In this document: one piece after another, positions 25,841-35,927 of the stretch
How positions within the stretch are numbered: the first letter of the stretch is position 1
Layout: every line of letters begins with the position of its first letter
Translations under genes and position numbers: made by a program
The notes under the pieces: generated by a model
Told to the model about the DNA's origin: nothing
What the model saw: only the letters and a program-made list of their open reading frames with translations
Database searches by the model: none
Assembly: GCA_044361595.1 (NCBI GenBank)
Contig: JBIKIN010000016.1
Coordinates: 1 to 64,000, forward strand
Reading direction: 5' to 3'
DNA length: 64,000 nt
From: Pseudopedobacter sp044361595
GTDB taxonomy: Bacteria > Bacteroidota > Bacteroidia > Sphingobacteriales > Sphingobacteriaceae

Positions 25841-27961
25841 TTATTTACAATCTATTAGGGCTAAATTTATCCCATTGTAGATAATTTCAAACTCGGTTCT
25901 TCTATTCATTTGCTGCTCGGCTTCAGAACATGCCACTCCGTCTTTACAACCGTTTACTAACTTACTTTTACCAAAATATTGGACACTAATTCTTGCTGGA
26001 TCTACAATTCTGCTTTCCTCTATACCGTTTTTGATTAAATAAGCCTTAGCAGCTTCTCCTCTTCTTAAAGATAAAATTCTATTGTAGGTTTCAGAAGCTC
26101 TACTATCGCAATGGCTCTTAGTTACTACTTTAAGTTCAGGGTATTTATTCATCAATGCAATTAGCTTTTTCAAATTTGGTTCTGCATCTGCTCTGATAAA
26201 ATACTTATCTAAATCATAATAGATGTTATCAACATGAAACACTTTTTTAAGTGAATCGCAGTTGTTTATAACAAACTTTTGAATATCGTTTACGCCTTTA
26301 AGTTTAATAGGCACATAAATTACAGAGTCTTTAGTTATACCATCAGTACCTACATATCTACGCTCTGGTAAATAATTTGCTAAACTGGCTTTTAACTCGT
26401 AACCCACATCTTTTAACAAAGGCTTAATAAATTGTCCCTTTTCATCTAATTCTAAAACCTCTTCATCTTCGCCATTTCTTAAGGTTACTTTAGCATTTTT
26501 TAGTGGCATTCCTGTAGTTGCATCAGTAACCACTCCTTTTAAAATGATACCAAACTGTTTTTGAACGAAAGAATAAATATCATCGTTTCCTAAACGGTTA
26601 GAGCTTAAATAACCTGTTAGTTTACCAGTTTTTGCTACCCCAAAATCATCAAAAGAAGAGTTAAATGGAGCACCTAAATTTTTGGGAACGCCTACCGGCG
26701 ATAAATCTTTTAGCTGAATTGAGAATACATCTAATCCACCTAAACCCGCTAAACCATTTGATGAAAAATATAGAACATTATTATCATCTAAGAAAGGGAA
26801 CTCCTCGTCGCCCTCTGTGTTTACTTTTCTACCTAGATTAACCGGACGGCCCCAATCTTGTTTTTCGTTTATCCTTACCGAGTAATATAAATCTACACCA
26901 CCAGAACCATTATTCATATCAGAAGCAAATATTAGAACTTTACCATCTTTACTTACCGTTGGATGCCCTACAGAATATTGATCGTTATTATAAGGGAAAG
27001 GAACAATTTCGTTAAGATTTTCCCCTTTAGCGATATACATCTTCAACTTTACCTTTCCGTCTTTACTAGTTCCTTTGTTCGACTTATAATAATTGTTCCT
27101 TGTAAATATGATACCCCCCTCTGGTAAAAACGCAGATGTCCCTTCATGAAACTTGGTATTGATTCTACCATTAATAGGCACAATTTCATTTGTTTTATTT
27201 ACCTCAATTGTAGTGTAAACCTTCTTATCAAAAATACCAATAGCCTTGGTATCGTTACTTGTTAATGCCGTATTATCGTCATTAAATTTACCGTCTTTAC
27301 TGGTTTTTGTAATATTAGAAGAGTCGCCCTTCATCTCTGTTTCACGTATATTATTTAAATCTTTAACATAATATAAATCAGAAAAAGGAGTATTATCCCA
27401 TGCAAAGACGTGATTAACCGGCTTTGCATAATACTTATTACTAGTAAAAACTAAACCATTATTATAAAGCATTGGACTATACTCTGATGCTGGTGTGTTG
27501 ATATCTAAATAATTTACTATCCAGCTAGACTCCTTACCAATTTCTTCTAAATCGGCCTTAGAGAAAGATGCCGCTCTTCTATCGCTTGGCATCATACTTA
27601 AATACTTTCTATACCAAAGTTCAGACTTTTCGTAAGCTTTATCTATTGCTAAAGATTCAGCATATCTTAAAACCCAATCTGCTTTAGGGTTAGATTTTAG
27701 TGCTAAAATTTCATAATGTTTTAAAGCTTCTGGATATTGTTTGGTTAAACGATAACTCTCTGCTAACATAACCATGGCCCCTAAATTTGCCGAGTCTTTT
27801 GTAACTATTGGCTTTAGTTGTGTAATAGCCAAATCGTATTTTAAACTTTTAAAAGAATTGGTTGCCGCAATTAATTGTTTTTGAATAGATTGAGAAAAAA
27901 CAGTTTGCCCAATCAAAACCAAACCAATTATAAATCCTAATTTTTTATTTAATATTCTCAT
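25841..27961 (-). CDS. PorE-like OmpA-family protein (TPR, propeller, CRD, OmpA)
   Basis: The start is the ATG at 27961, which gives the signal peptide MRILNKKLGFIIGLVLIGQT; a longer reading would overlap the previous gene. The 706-residue protein has TPR units (residues about 30-130), a PD40/WD40-like propeller (VGHPTVSKDGKVLIFASDMN, EFPFLDDNNVLYFSSNGLAG), a CarboxypepD-regulatory-like domain (ILKGVVTDATTGMPLKNAKV) and a C-terminal OmpA domain (YYDLDKYFIRADAEPNLKKL; SHCDSRASETYNRILSLRR) with the Asp and Arg that contact peptidoglycan. This domain order is that of PorE of the T9SS and its paralogues. It is the last gene of an operon with PorP/SprF and a type B cargo, so a peptidoglycan-linked anchor for that cargo is likely. 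Confidence 0.87.
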   Translation of the reverse strand: MRILNKKLGFIIGLVLIGQTVFSQSIQKQLIAATNSFKSLKYDLAITQLKPIVTKDSANLGAMVMLAESYRLTKQYPEALKHYEILALKSNPKADWVLRYAESLAIDKAYEKSELWYRKYLSMMPSDRRAASFSKADLEEIGKESSWIVNYLDINTPASEYSPMLYNNGLVFTSNKYYAKPVNHVFAWDNTPFSDLYYVKDLNNIRETEMKGDSSNITKTSKDGKFNDDNTALTSNDTKAIGIFDKKVYTTIEVNKTNEIVPINGRINTKFHEGTSAFLPEGGIIFTRNNYYKSNKGTSKDGKVKLKMYIAKGENLNEIVPFPYNNDQYSVGHPTVSKDGKVLIFASDMNNGSGGVDLYYSVRINEKQDWGRPVNLGRKVNTEGDEEFPFLDDNNVLYFSSNGLAGLGGLDVFSIQLKDLSPVGVPKNLGAPFNSSFDDFGVAKTGKLTGYLSSNRLGNDDIYSFVQKQFGIILKGVVTDATTGMPLKNAKVTLRNGEDEEVLELDEKGQFIKPLLKDVGYELKASLANYLPERRYVGTDGITKDSVIYVPIKLKGVNDIQKFVINNCDSLKKVFHVDNIYYDLDKYFIRADAEPNLKKLIALMNKYPELKVVTKSHCDSRASETYNRILSLRRGEAAKAYLIKNGIEESRIVDPARISVQYFGKSKLVNGCKDGVACSEAEQQMNRRTEFEIIYNGINLALIDCK

Positions 27962-27971
27962 TTTTTTGAGC

Positions 27972-28901
27972 TTAGAAAAATCTTGGTGAAATAAACTTAT
28001 CCTTCTCGAAACCAAACTCATAACGTAACATTAATTCGTGGCTTCCACTGTTAACACTTTGAAGATTAGTAACTGCGTAATCATATGCATAACCTAATCT
28101 AACTTGCTGGTTTAACTGTAATTCTAAAAAGGCCGAAACATCGGCATTGGTTCTATACTGCCCGCCAATACCAAACCTATCTTTTATCCAAAAAGTGGCG
28201 TTAATATCGGCTTGTAGGGGTGCACCCCCAACAGCTTTTACCAATACAGATGGCTTCAGTTTAAAATCTTCACTTAGTTTAGCAACAAAACCAGTTGCTA
28301 GAAAAAGATGAATTTCTTGTTTAGATAAATTACTACCAGACGAATTAGCGTAAACAACAGGTAGTAATTGAGGAGATGATAATCCAATATAAAAACGATC
28401 TGAATTATAATATATACCAGTACCAATATTAAAATTAGTTTGGCTAACAAAATCTTGGAAAGCTACGTCGTTTGAATTACCATTTGGGTCTAATCTAACC
28501 TGAGTAAAATCTGCTCTTCTATTAGCTACATTTCCTTGCAAACCAAAAGATAAAGTACCTCTATCCATTCTAATTCTATACGAACTTGATAAAACAACAC
28601 CCGTAGTGTTTGTTATGCCTAGTTTATCGTTAAATACTTGAAGACCTAAACCAATCTTCTTATCGTTAATTGGTGCGTCAATGGTAAAGGTTGTTGTTTC
28701 TGGAGCACCATTTAAACCAGTCCATTGGTTACGGTATAAAGCCGTAGCCGAAACAACATTTCTACTTCCTGCATAGGCAGGATTGATAGCAAGCATATTA
28801 AACATATACTGTGTATACATTGGGTCTTGCTGCGCCTTAACCTTGAATGCGCATACCATTAATAAAAGTATGGTAATACCTTTGAATATATTTTTTTTCA
28901 T
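27972..28901 (-). CDS. PorP/SprF-family T9SS outer-membrane protein
   Basis: The 309-residue protein has a signal peptide ending KVKAQQ and the family's hallmark N-terminus DPMYTQYMFNMLAINPAYAG. A series of barrel strands follows (RIRMDRGTLSFGLQGNV, VRLGYAYDYAVTNLQ), ending SHELMLRYEFGFEK. SprF/PorP proteins are inner-surface outer-membrane barrels required for particular T9SS type B cargo. The gene lies 5 bp after the type B cargo gene and 10 bp before the PorE-like gene, the classic trio. The likely partner is therefore the 848-residue protein just upstream. Confidence 0.93.
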   Translation of the reverse strand: MKKNIFKGITILLLMVCAFKVKAQQDPMYTQYMFNMLAINPAYAGSRNVVSATALYRNQWTGLNGAPETTTFTIDAPINDKKIGLGLQVFNDKLGITNTTGVVLSSSYRIRMDRGTLSFGLQGNVANRRADFTQVRLDPNGNSNDVAFQDFVSQTNFNIGTGIYYNSDRFYIGLSSPQLLPVVYANSSGSNLSKQEIHLFLATGFVAKLSEDFKLKPSVLVKAVGGAPLQADINATFWIKDRFGIGGQYRTNADVSAFLELQLNQQVRLGYAYDYAVTNLQSVNSGSHELMLRYEFGFEKDKFISPRFF

Positions 28902-28906
28902 GATTA

Positions 28907-31453
28907 TTATCTGTTTAAGGTTAAGTAGCCAGAATATTTTTTGCCATTATAGGTTACTAAGTAATAGTATGTCCCTACTGGTAAATCTTGCCCAATTAAC
29001 AAACCTTTATTAGAAGTCCCTCTCCAATTATTTAAATAATCTGACGATGAATAAACAACATTTCCCCATCTATTATAAACTTCTAAGGTAAGCGGAGTTA
29101 AGCCTGCATTAACAATAACAAAATCATCGTTTATGCCATCTCCATTTGGAGAATACCCTCCAGGAATGAATATTATATCTACTATAAATCTTATTGGCGT
29201 TGGAACAGCTGGGCTTACATCATCAGGGGTGTTGGGGTCTGGAGCACCTCCATCTGTAGATTGGTCGTTTACTATAGCTGTAGATCCAACAACAGTACCT
29301 TGAACAAAGGCAGTATTACTAAAATTAAATGTTCCTGTTAATTTAACATTCACTACTAATTCAATTTTTGCCGTTGCATTACCTAGGAGTTGATTATTTC
29401 CGGCAAGCATTTCAATATCGCTAACTCCATTAAAATTATTATTAGTTACCAAAGTGGTTGAACCTGTTGAAACTAAACTTTTAATAGTAAATGTTGCGCC
29501 TGCAAATGTAGTTGCTAAATTATCTCTTAATGATAAGTTTTGAAGCGTAGAGGTCCCATAATTTTTGATAAAAAAATCAAACCTAACATCAAAAGATCCA
29601 TCTGCCAACTCTGAAATACCTATTAACTGTTTGGCTAAACCAATTTTTGGTGGTGTTGGAACCGTAATATTTACTGTCGCAACATTAGAAATTGCACCCC
29701 TGTTATCTCTAACGGTATAAGTAAAACTATCTGGACCAGTATACCCTGGATTAGGGGTGTAAATAACAACACCTGTTAACGGATTAACAGTTACTGTTCC
29801 ATTTGCAGGTTGTGTTACAATTACTACAGTAGTTCTATCTATTGTTGGGTTGCCGTCTCGATCGGTATCATTATTTAAAACATTGATGTCAATTGGTGCA
29901 TTAGGCACAGCTGTAACAACATCATTAACAGCAACAGGAATTGCATTAATAATTAATTGAACATCATCGGATACGGGGCATTGGCCTACTGTAGTAAGTG
30001 TCCATCTAAAACTAAATATACCTAAAGGGATGTTTGTTATGTTGGTTGTTGCTGAATTTGGCGTTACAATTACTGGTCCATTTGGCCCACTAATTTGTGT
30101 CCAAATACCTGTTGAGTTTGGCGGAAAATTTCCGGTTACAGAGGCAGCACCAGTTTGTGTGCTTATATTTATTAATTGATCTACGCCTGCGTTAGCCAAA
30201 ATAACATTTACAGGCTCTTGAATGGTAATAGTTGTGGGTGCAGAAACATATCCAAAATTATCAGCCACTGTGTACCTTGCAGTTACTGACCCTGTAACGT
30301 TTTGATTTAAAGGGGTAAAAGTAACTGTACCATTATTGTTAGCGGTAAATACCCCTTTACCCACAACTAAGAAAGTTTTTTGAACACCAGAAATAAAAGG
30401 ATCTAAATCTATTGATGTAGGGTCTATATTACCACCTACATTTGTAGAAACATCATTACTAACTACGTTAATAATTGTTGTTTTACTAGGACATTCTGTT
30501 ATTAAATCATCTAAGGCAGTGGGACTTGTAAATGGACGTTTGTAAATATCTATAGTTACATTTCTAATTTCGTGAAAATTAGTTTTATCTCCAGTTGAAG
30601 ATGAAATTCCGTATCGTACTTGAGCAGGAGCTAAATCTGGATAGTAGTAATTATCAATTACAGTTGTTGTTTTGGTAGGAATACCTCCTACTTGTATTCT
30701 AACAGAAACATTATATCCACCAGCAGGGTTAGGTTGTAAATCTATAAATGCTTTTCTAAAACCCAATTGAGTACTATCTGGAGAACGCTGACTTGCTGCA
30801 CCGTCATCTACTAAATCTACTCCTTTATCACTAGCAGTAACCGAAGTTAAGAATCTGTAATTGTTTGGAGTTTGTGCCGCTCCATCACCTTTACCTCTTA
30901 AAACAACAGATTTGGTAGAAATTCCAAATAAGCCTGGGCCTATTATTCCACCTTGTCTACCTTCTCTTGGATTAGGAAAATTACCAAACTCATCTATGGC
31001 AACACCAATATAACCTTTACTTACTCCAGGAGAAACAGGATTTGTTAAATTAAATTGCGCATATCCTAAAGAACCTCCAAAGCCTCCGATATTAAAAGGA
31101 TTAGCAGTGGCATCAAACAAAAAGAAACATATTCCATCTGCGCCAGTTCCACCATAAGTATAATATTCAAAAGAAATACTTAATCCTTGATTTGTAGTGA
31201 AATTGTCTGACCCATAAATGTAGCCCTTTTGGTTAAAAGCATTATTGGTAAGTCTGAGGTATCCAGCGCCAGGTAAATCTATAGCAGCAGTTGGAGAAGC
31301 GGTTAAAATTGCTGTTGGAGCACCTCCAAAAACAATATTACTTGCTGTAGCATCTTTAAAACTTTGGAAATACGGTAGTTGAGCAAAACTAAGTAGGCTA
31401 CTTATCGTAAATACCAAAGTCAAAACTAGACGTGGAAGTATTTTTAATTTCAT
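28907..31453 (-). CDS. Secreted lectin-like adhesin with T9SS type B sorting domain
   Basis: The 848-residue protein has a signal peptide ending LLSFAQ. Residues about 25-310 form a legume/L-type lectin-like beta-sandwich (GLSISFEYYTYGGTGADGIC, FFLFDATANPFNIGGFGGSL, KGYIGVAIDEFGNF). Ig/cadherin-type modules follow, including VAVNDVVTAVPNAPIDINVL and NGTVTVNPLTGVVIYTPNPG, with a DUF11-like repeat (KIGLAKQLIGISELADGSFD). The C-terminal gliding-motility-associated (CHU_C, type B) domain is marked by IFIPGGYSPNGDGINDDFVI and VYNRWGNVVY. As first gene of the trio it is probably exported with help of the adjacent PorP/SprF protein and may bind glycans on the cell surface or in exopolysaccharide. 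Confidence 0.87.
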   Translation of the reverse strand: MKLKILPRLVLTLVFTISSLLSFAQLPYFQSFKDATASNIVFGGAPTAILTASPTAAIDLPGAGYLRLTNNAFNQKGYIYGSDNFTTNQGLSISFEYYTYGGTGADGICFFLFDATANPFNIGGFGGSLGYAQFNLTNPVSPGVSKGYIGVAIDEFGNFPNPREGRQGGIIGPGLFGISTKSVVLRGKGDGAAQTPNNYRFLTSVTASDKGVDLVDDGAASQRSPDSTQLGFRKAFIDLQPNPAGGYNVSVRIQVGGIPTKTTTVIDNYYYPDLAPAQVRYGISSSTGDKTNFHEIRNVTIDIYKRPFTSPTALDDLITECPSKTTIINVVSNDVSTNVGGNIDPTSIDLDPFISGVQKTFLVVGKGVFTANNNGTVTFTPLNQNVTGSVTARYTVADNFGYVSAPTTITIQEPVNVILANAGVDQLINISTQTGAASVTGNFPPNSTGIWTQISGPNGPVIVTPNSATTNITNIPLGIFSFRWTLTTVGQCPVSDDVQLIINAIPVAVNDVVTAVPNAPIDINVLNNDTDRDGNPTIDRTTVVIVTQPANGTVTVNPLTGVVIYTPNPGYTGPDSFTYTVRDNRGAISNVATVNITVPTPPKIGLAKQLIGISELADGSFDVRFDFFIKNYGTSTLQNLSLRDNLATTFAGATFTIKSLVSTGSTTLVTNNNFNGVSDIEMLAGNNQLLGNATAKIELVVNVKLTGTFNFSNTAFVQGTVVGSTAIVNDQSTDGGAPDPNTPDDVSPAVPTPIRFIVDIIFIPGGYSPNGDGINDDFVIVNAGLTPLTLEVYNRWGNVVYSSSDYLNNWRGTSNKGLLIGQDLPVGTYYYLVTYNGKKYSGYLTLNR

Positions 31454-31828
31454 AATGAGCGTTAGTTATTTATTAACAATTGTAAATATTTGGTGAAGAT
31501 AAATTCAAAAATCAATCCAATATATAAGAATATAAGTTGATAACAAATATATACCATCTGACATATTCAAAACAGCTTTTTTAATATTTCAAAGACCATT
31601 AACAAACTTTTATAAAATTAAAAAACTGAGCAAATAATTCCCCAATTAAGTGTGAATATTGCCCGATTTTTTTTTGGAAACATTTTTTTGGGAAATGTTA
31701 ATAAGTGTGTGTTTTAGAGAAAAAAATGCCTTATTGTTTACATAGAGCCGTTTTTAAAATGTAAATATAAACAATCAATTTCTTGGCATAATAATGTAGC
31801 ACCTTGTTCGGAGTTTATAGCTCAAATT
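31454..31828. other. Divergent intergenic region, 375 bp, no gene seen
   Basis: The region holds promoters for the T9SS trio (minus) and the exopolysaccharide operon (plus). It is AT-rich with several A/T homopolymers. TTTACAT at 31737-31743 and ATGTAAA at 31759-31765 form an inverted repeat about 65-90 bp ahead of the operon start and could be an operator. No coding frame is apparent. Confidence 0.45.
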
Positions 31829-32545
31829 ATGCAAACACTAATACAAAATTATATGAAACGCGTAAGATTCATCACCACATATATTATGATCTTAATGATT
31901 AGCTTATTTTGCTTCTCTAAAAATGTGAAGGCACAAGAAACTATGATTCCAGACATTTCATATTTATTTCTAGAAAAGATTATTGCAACAGCCAAAACCA
32001 ATTATCCTTTACTAAAGCAATTAGATATTAGACAAAAAGTAGAGGAATATAACGTTAAAAACTCTAAGCTAACTTGGTTTAATTCCGTAAACGCATTGTA
32101 TTTATCTCAACCAATGGGAGGCGCAGCATTAGTTAATCCATTGTTCCAAAATGGGGTGCAATTAGCAATCAATATTAATATTGCGCAAACTCTACAAACT
32201 CCTAATAATATTAAAATTGCCAAACAGCAATTACAATTAGCTAAAGAAACTACTAGCCAATACGAGGCTACTATTGAGGCACAAATAAAAACACGATATT
32301 TTACGTACATACAACAATTAAACTCGGTAAAATTATTTACAAAAAATTTGCAGGATTCAGAAGGCTTAGTACAAGATTTAAGAATAAAATACGAGAGAGG
32401 CGAAGTGGAATTTAGAGACTACAGTGAGGCTTTAATTAACTTTAGTAGTTTAAGCAAGCAAAAATTAGAAGCAGAAGCGGGTTATTTAACTGCCAAAGCA
32501 TTAATAGAAGAATTAACCATAACTAAGTTAGAAGATATAAAATAA
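31829..32545 (+). CDS. Half-length TolC-family outer-membrane protein
   Basis: The 238-residue protein has a signal peptide ending KNVKAQ; an ATG at 31853 would give a shorter leader. The mature protein is largely helical with TolC-type heptad features (NVKNSKLTWFNSVNALYLSQ, IAKQQLQLAKETTSQYEATI, RYFTYIQQLNSVKLFTKNLQ, DLRIKYERGEVEFRDYSEAL). TolC proteins normally have two such repeats in 400-500 residues; this has one, so more than three copies may be needed to close a channel. Its stop overlaps the ATG of the Wzz/BY-kinase-like gene (TAATG), pointing to a role in polysaccharide export rather than drug efflux. No Wza-type lipoprotein is seen in the locus. Confidence 0.75.
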   Translation: MQTLIQNYMKRVRFITTYIMILMISLFCFSKNVKAQETMIPDISYLFLEKIIATAKTNYPLLKQLDIRQKVEEYNVKNSKLTWFNSVNALYLSQPMGGAALVNPLFQNGVQLAININIAQTLQTPNNIKIAKQQLQLAKETTSQYEATIEAQIKTRYFTYIQQLNSVKLFTKNLQDSEGLVQDLRIKYERGEVEFRDYSEALINFSSLSKQKLEAEAGYLTAKALIEELTITKLEDIK

Positions 32546-34743
32546 TGGAAGAGTTAAAGAAATTTTACAACCTACTTTATAAGTACAGATTTATAATTAT
32601 TTCTGTACCTATTATCACAATTATTATCGCTTTTTTCTTGGTTAGAAACCTTGAAGATCAGTTTATAGCTGAGGGACAAATAGCTACTGGAATTGTAGAT
32701 GAAACGCAAGTTTTAGCTAACAACACAGATAAGCAAGAAACTAGTGTTATTAGAGAGTTTAGTAATTTAATAGAAATTATGAAACTTGAAAAAATAACTA
32801 ACATGGTTTCTTATCAATTAATTATTCATGATTTAACTGCCGAAAAGCCTTTTAGAGAATGGAATAACAAGATTAAAGATTTATCTGAGATAGAAAGAAG
32901 AAGAATATTAAATGCTTTTAAGAAAAAGTTTTCTTTTAGAGAATCACTTAATAGATTTAATAATGAAGATAAAGAGCTTTATGACATCTTAGAATCTATG
33001 GGGTATACTTCAACAGATATTCTAGAGAGTTTTTCTGCCGATAGATTAGAAACAAGTGATTTTATCTCGGTTAGATATGTTTCAGAAAATCCAGAATTAT
33101 CTGCGTTTATTGTAAACACTATTAGTACTGAATTTGTAAGCTACTATACATCAATTTTAAAAGAAAATCAAACTAAAGCTGTTAAATTTTTATCTGAAAA
33201 GGCAAAAATCAAAAGTGATACTTTAAACAAGAATGTACAGGCTTTAAAACAATACAAAATAAAAAATAGAATTATCAACTTACTAGAACAATCTAGAAAG
33301 ATGTATGAACTATCTGCTGAGTACGAAAGACGTAAGCAAGAAGCAGAGAAAGACATTGTTTCTCTAAAAAGTACAATTGGTGGAATAGATAAAAACTTTG
33401 ATCCTAATCAAAGGAAGTATGCTGAAGCCGCATTAACTAAAGTAAATAGTGAAATTGTTCAAACTAGAAAAGAACTAGCATTAGTTACAGAAAAATACAT
33501 TCAAAGTGGTTTTGAAGATGCTTATAAAACACAAATAGACTCTTTAATGAAGGTTAAAGAAAAACAAATAGCAACACAATCTGATAAATACATTGATAAC
33601 CCAATGAATCAAAAAAGAGATTTAATTGCTAAAAAATTAACGCTTCAAATAGATTATGATATTGCCAGATATAGCCTAAACTTATTAAAAAGAGAATTGG
33701 CTGATATGAACAATCGTTTTGATAAATTAGTTCCTCACGAGGCTGTTATTCAAACTTTAGAACGTAAAATTGATATTGCTAGTAGAGAGTATTTAGACAT
33801 TTTAGATAAGTTTAATGATGCTAGTTTAGAAGCCAGTTTAACCTCTAGATTAAGACAAGTACAAGTTGCTAATCCAGGAACACAATTACCCTCTAAAAAG
33901 ATGCTTTTAATCATCTTAAGTGGTATCATCAGTTTTGTGTTCTGTATTTTAGTTTTCTTTATCATATTTTACTTTGATAATAAAATTGGTACGCCAAGAG
34001 AGTTAGCCCAAATAACTGAAATCCCTGTTTTAGGAAAAATAAACCGTGTAAATAGCGCTAGTTTAGCCCTAAAAGAAATTTGGAGTAATTTACATGCTAA
34101 CCCAGAGATGCAAGAACTTAAAAAACAATTAAGATCTGCTAGGTACGAAATTAGCAGAGAAATGAAACCAGCAGTTAACACAAAAGGACAGGTTTTAAAT
34201 ATCACGAGTATGAATAACTCTGAAGGAAAAACATTACTAGTTGCTTGTATTGCTTATTCTTACGTTGTTATCAGTAAAAAAGTGCTGTTAATAGATGGAA
34301 ACTTTGACCACCCAAGTATCACAGAAAATTCTAATACCAAGTTTTATATAGAAGATTTCTTAAAAAGCGGTAATTTAGGTTCGGCAGAGTTTAACGCTGG
34401 TATTATGGTAATGGGTAATAAAGGAGAAGATAAATCACTTTTCGAAATTGCCGACGAGCAAACAGTTAAGCAAAGATTTGATCAGTTAAGATCAGAATTT
34501 GATGTAATTTTAATTGAAACACCTTCTTTAGACACTTTAAGTAAGGCTAAAGAATGGAATTTAATATCTGATAAAGTAATGGGTGTTTTTGAAGCAAATC
34601 AATCTATATCTGCTAGTAAAAAACAACACATTAATTATCTTAAATCACTAAACGGACAGTTTATAGGATGGGTATTAAATAAAGTCTCTATTGATACAAA
34701 TTTAAAACAAGAGAGCAATTTTAATGCTAACTTTATAGGATAA
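32545..34743 (+). CDS. Wzz/BY-kinase-like polysaccharide co-polymerase with degenerate ATPase
   Basis: The 732-residue protein has two membrane helices (about residues 14-33 and 453-476) bracketing a long periplasmic coiled-coil region, as in chain-length regulators (Wzz/GNVR type). The cytoplasmic domain after residue 500 follows the BY-kinase fold but its nucleotide motifs are eroded: SMNNSEGKTLL in place of the glycine-rich Walker A, LLIDGNFDHP lacking the DxDxR pattern, and LIETPS in place of Walker B IDTPP. There is no tyrosine cluster at the C-terminus (KQESNFNANFIG). It probably keeps a structural, chain-length or scaffold role without kinase activity. It is coupled by TAATG overlap to the TolC-like gene and its stop abuts the GT2 start. 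Confidence 0.82.
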   Translation: MEELKKFYNLLYKYRFIIISVPIITIIIAFFLVRNLEDQFIAEGQIATGIVDETQVLANNTDKQETSVIREFSNLIEIMKLEKITNMVSYQLIIHDLTAEKPFREWNNKIKDLSEIERRRILNAFKKKFSFRESLNRFNNEDKELYDILESMGYTSTDILESFSADRLETSDFISVRYVSENPELSAFIVNTISTEFVSYYTSILKENQTKAVKFLSEKAKIKSDTLNKNVQALKQYKIKNRIINLLEQSRKMYELSAEYERRKQEAEKDIVSLKSTIGGIDKNFDPNQRKYAEAALTKVNSEIVQTRKELALVTEKYIQSGFEDAYKTQIDSLMKVKEKQIATQSDKYIDNPMNQKRDLIAKKLTLQIDYDIARYSLNLLKRELADMNNRFDKLVPHEAVIQTLERKIDIASREYLDILDKFNDASLEASLTSRLRQVQVANPGTQLPSKKMLLIILSGIISFVFCILVFFIIFYFDNKIGTPRELAQITEIPVLGKINRVNSASLALKEIWSNLHANPEMQELKKQLRSARYEISREMKPAVNTKGQVLNITSMNNSEGKTLLVACIAYSYVVISKKVLLIDGNFDHPSITENSNTKFYIEDFLKSGNLGSAEFNAGIMVMGNKGEDKSLFEIADEQTVKQRFDQLRSEFDVILIETPSLDTLSKAKEWNLISDKVMGVFEANQSISASKKQHINYLKSLNGQFIGWVLNKVSIDTNLKQESNFNANFIG

Positions 34744-35907
34744 ATGATTGAAAAAACGATAGGTAACTTTTGGATTGTAGCTCAACTATTAATTGGCTTC
34801 CATTTAATTTTCCCCATCGTTTTACTATTATTTAATCAAGTTTTTGGTAAGAAAGTACATCAAAAACCTACACAATTAAAACAAGCTGATTTTGCAGTAA
34901 TTGTTACCGCGTACGAAGAGATATTTTTTTTGCCCAGTGCTGTAGAATCAATTCTTAAGCAGAGCTATGCAAACTTTACTATTTACTTGGTTGCCGATAA
35001 ATGCGATATCACAAGCTTAATTTTTGAAGACCCAAGAGTTATAGTTTTAAAACCTGAAACCACCATTGGAAGTAATACTGGCTCACATCATTATGCTTTT
35101 GATCATTTTATTAAAAAGCATGATTATGTTACTATTGTAGATAGCGACAATATTTTAGACCCCAATTATTTAATCGAAATTTTAAATACACTGAGTTTAA
35201 ATTTTAGAGCTGTACAAGGTTTAAGAGAAGCAAAAAACTTAGACACTACAGTGGCTTGTTTAGATGCCGCTAGAGATATTTATTATCATTATTATGATGG
35301 AGAGCAATTATTTAAAAGTGGTTCTTCTGCAACATTAGCAGGATCTGGAATGGCATTTGAAACTGAATTATATCACCAATTTTTAATTGAAAATAAAGTT
35401 AGCGGTGCTGGTTTTGATAAAGTTTTGCAAAATTGGTTAGTTAAGCAAAACATCAGAATAGCTTTTAATCCAAACGCTATAGTTTTTGATCAAAAGACGT
35501 CTAAATCAGATCAATTGGTAAAACAAAGATCTAGATGGATAAACACTTGGTTTAAATATTTCACTTACGGATTTGATTTGATTTTTAAAGGAGTAAAAAA
35601 TTTATCTATCAATCAGTTTATCTTTGGTTTAGTATTATTAAGACCACCATTATTTATATTTTTGATATTATCAATTATTGCTATGGCGGCAAATTTTGTC
35701 TTAGGTTTAAATTATGTAATTTGGCTATTAGGTTTTGTAGCTTTTATAATTGGATTTTTACTTGCATTAACTAACTCTAAAACTGATCAAAGAATATATA
35801 AATCATTAATTGGGATACCTAAATTTATGTTTTATCAGATAGTATCGTTAAGCAAAATTAAAGCAGCAAACAAGATTTCTGTTGCAACTAAACATCAAAA
35901 ACAATAA
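34744..35907 (+). CDS. Processive family 2 glycosyltransferase, membrane-bound
   Basis: The 387-residue enzyme has one N-terminal membrane helix and a cluster of helices after residue 290. The GT2 core shows FAVIVTAYEE, the DxD-type metal site VDSDNI near residue 134, the acceptor region SGMAFETELY and the processivity motif Q261-R-S-R-W265 (QxxRW) known from cellulose, hyaluronan and related synthases. It begins immediately after the stop of the co-polymerase gene. It may build the backbone or add the first sugars at the membrane; no phosphoglycosyl transferase is present in the locus. Confidence 0.88.
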   Translation: MIEKTIGNFWIVAQLLIGFHLIFPIVLLLFNQVFGKKVHQKPTQLKQADFAVIVTAYEEIFFLPSAVESILKQSYANFTIYLVADKCDITSLIFEDPRVIVLKPETTIGSNTGSHHYAFDHFIKKHDYVTIVDSDNILDPNYLIEILNTLSLNFRAVQGLREAKNLDTTVACLDAARDIYYHYYDGEQLFKSGSSATLAGSGMAFETELYHQFLIENKVSGAGFDKVLQNWLVKQNIRIAFNPNAIVFDQKTSKSDQLVKQRSRWINTWFKYFTYGFDLIFKGVKNLSINQFIFGLVLLRPPLFIFLILSIIAMAANFVLGLNYVIWLLGFVAFIIGFLLALTNSKTDQRIYKSLIGIPKFMFYQIVSLSKIKAANKISVATKHQKQ

Positions 35908-35927
35908 TCATACATTAAAGAATTTAA

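Noticed and set aside
25841..28021. Longer PorE-like reading overlapping the PorP/SprF gene by 50 bp
   Set aside because: The extra 20 residues precede an obvious signal peptide that starts at the ATG at 27961.
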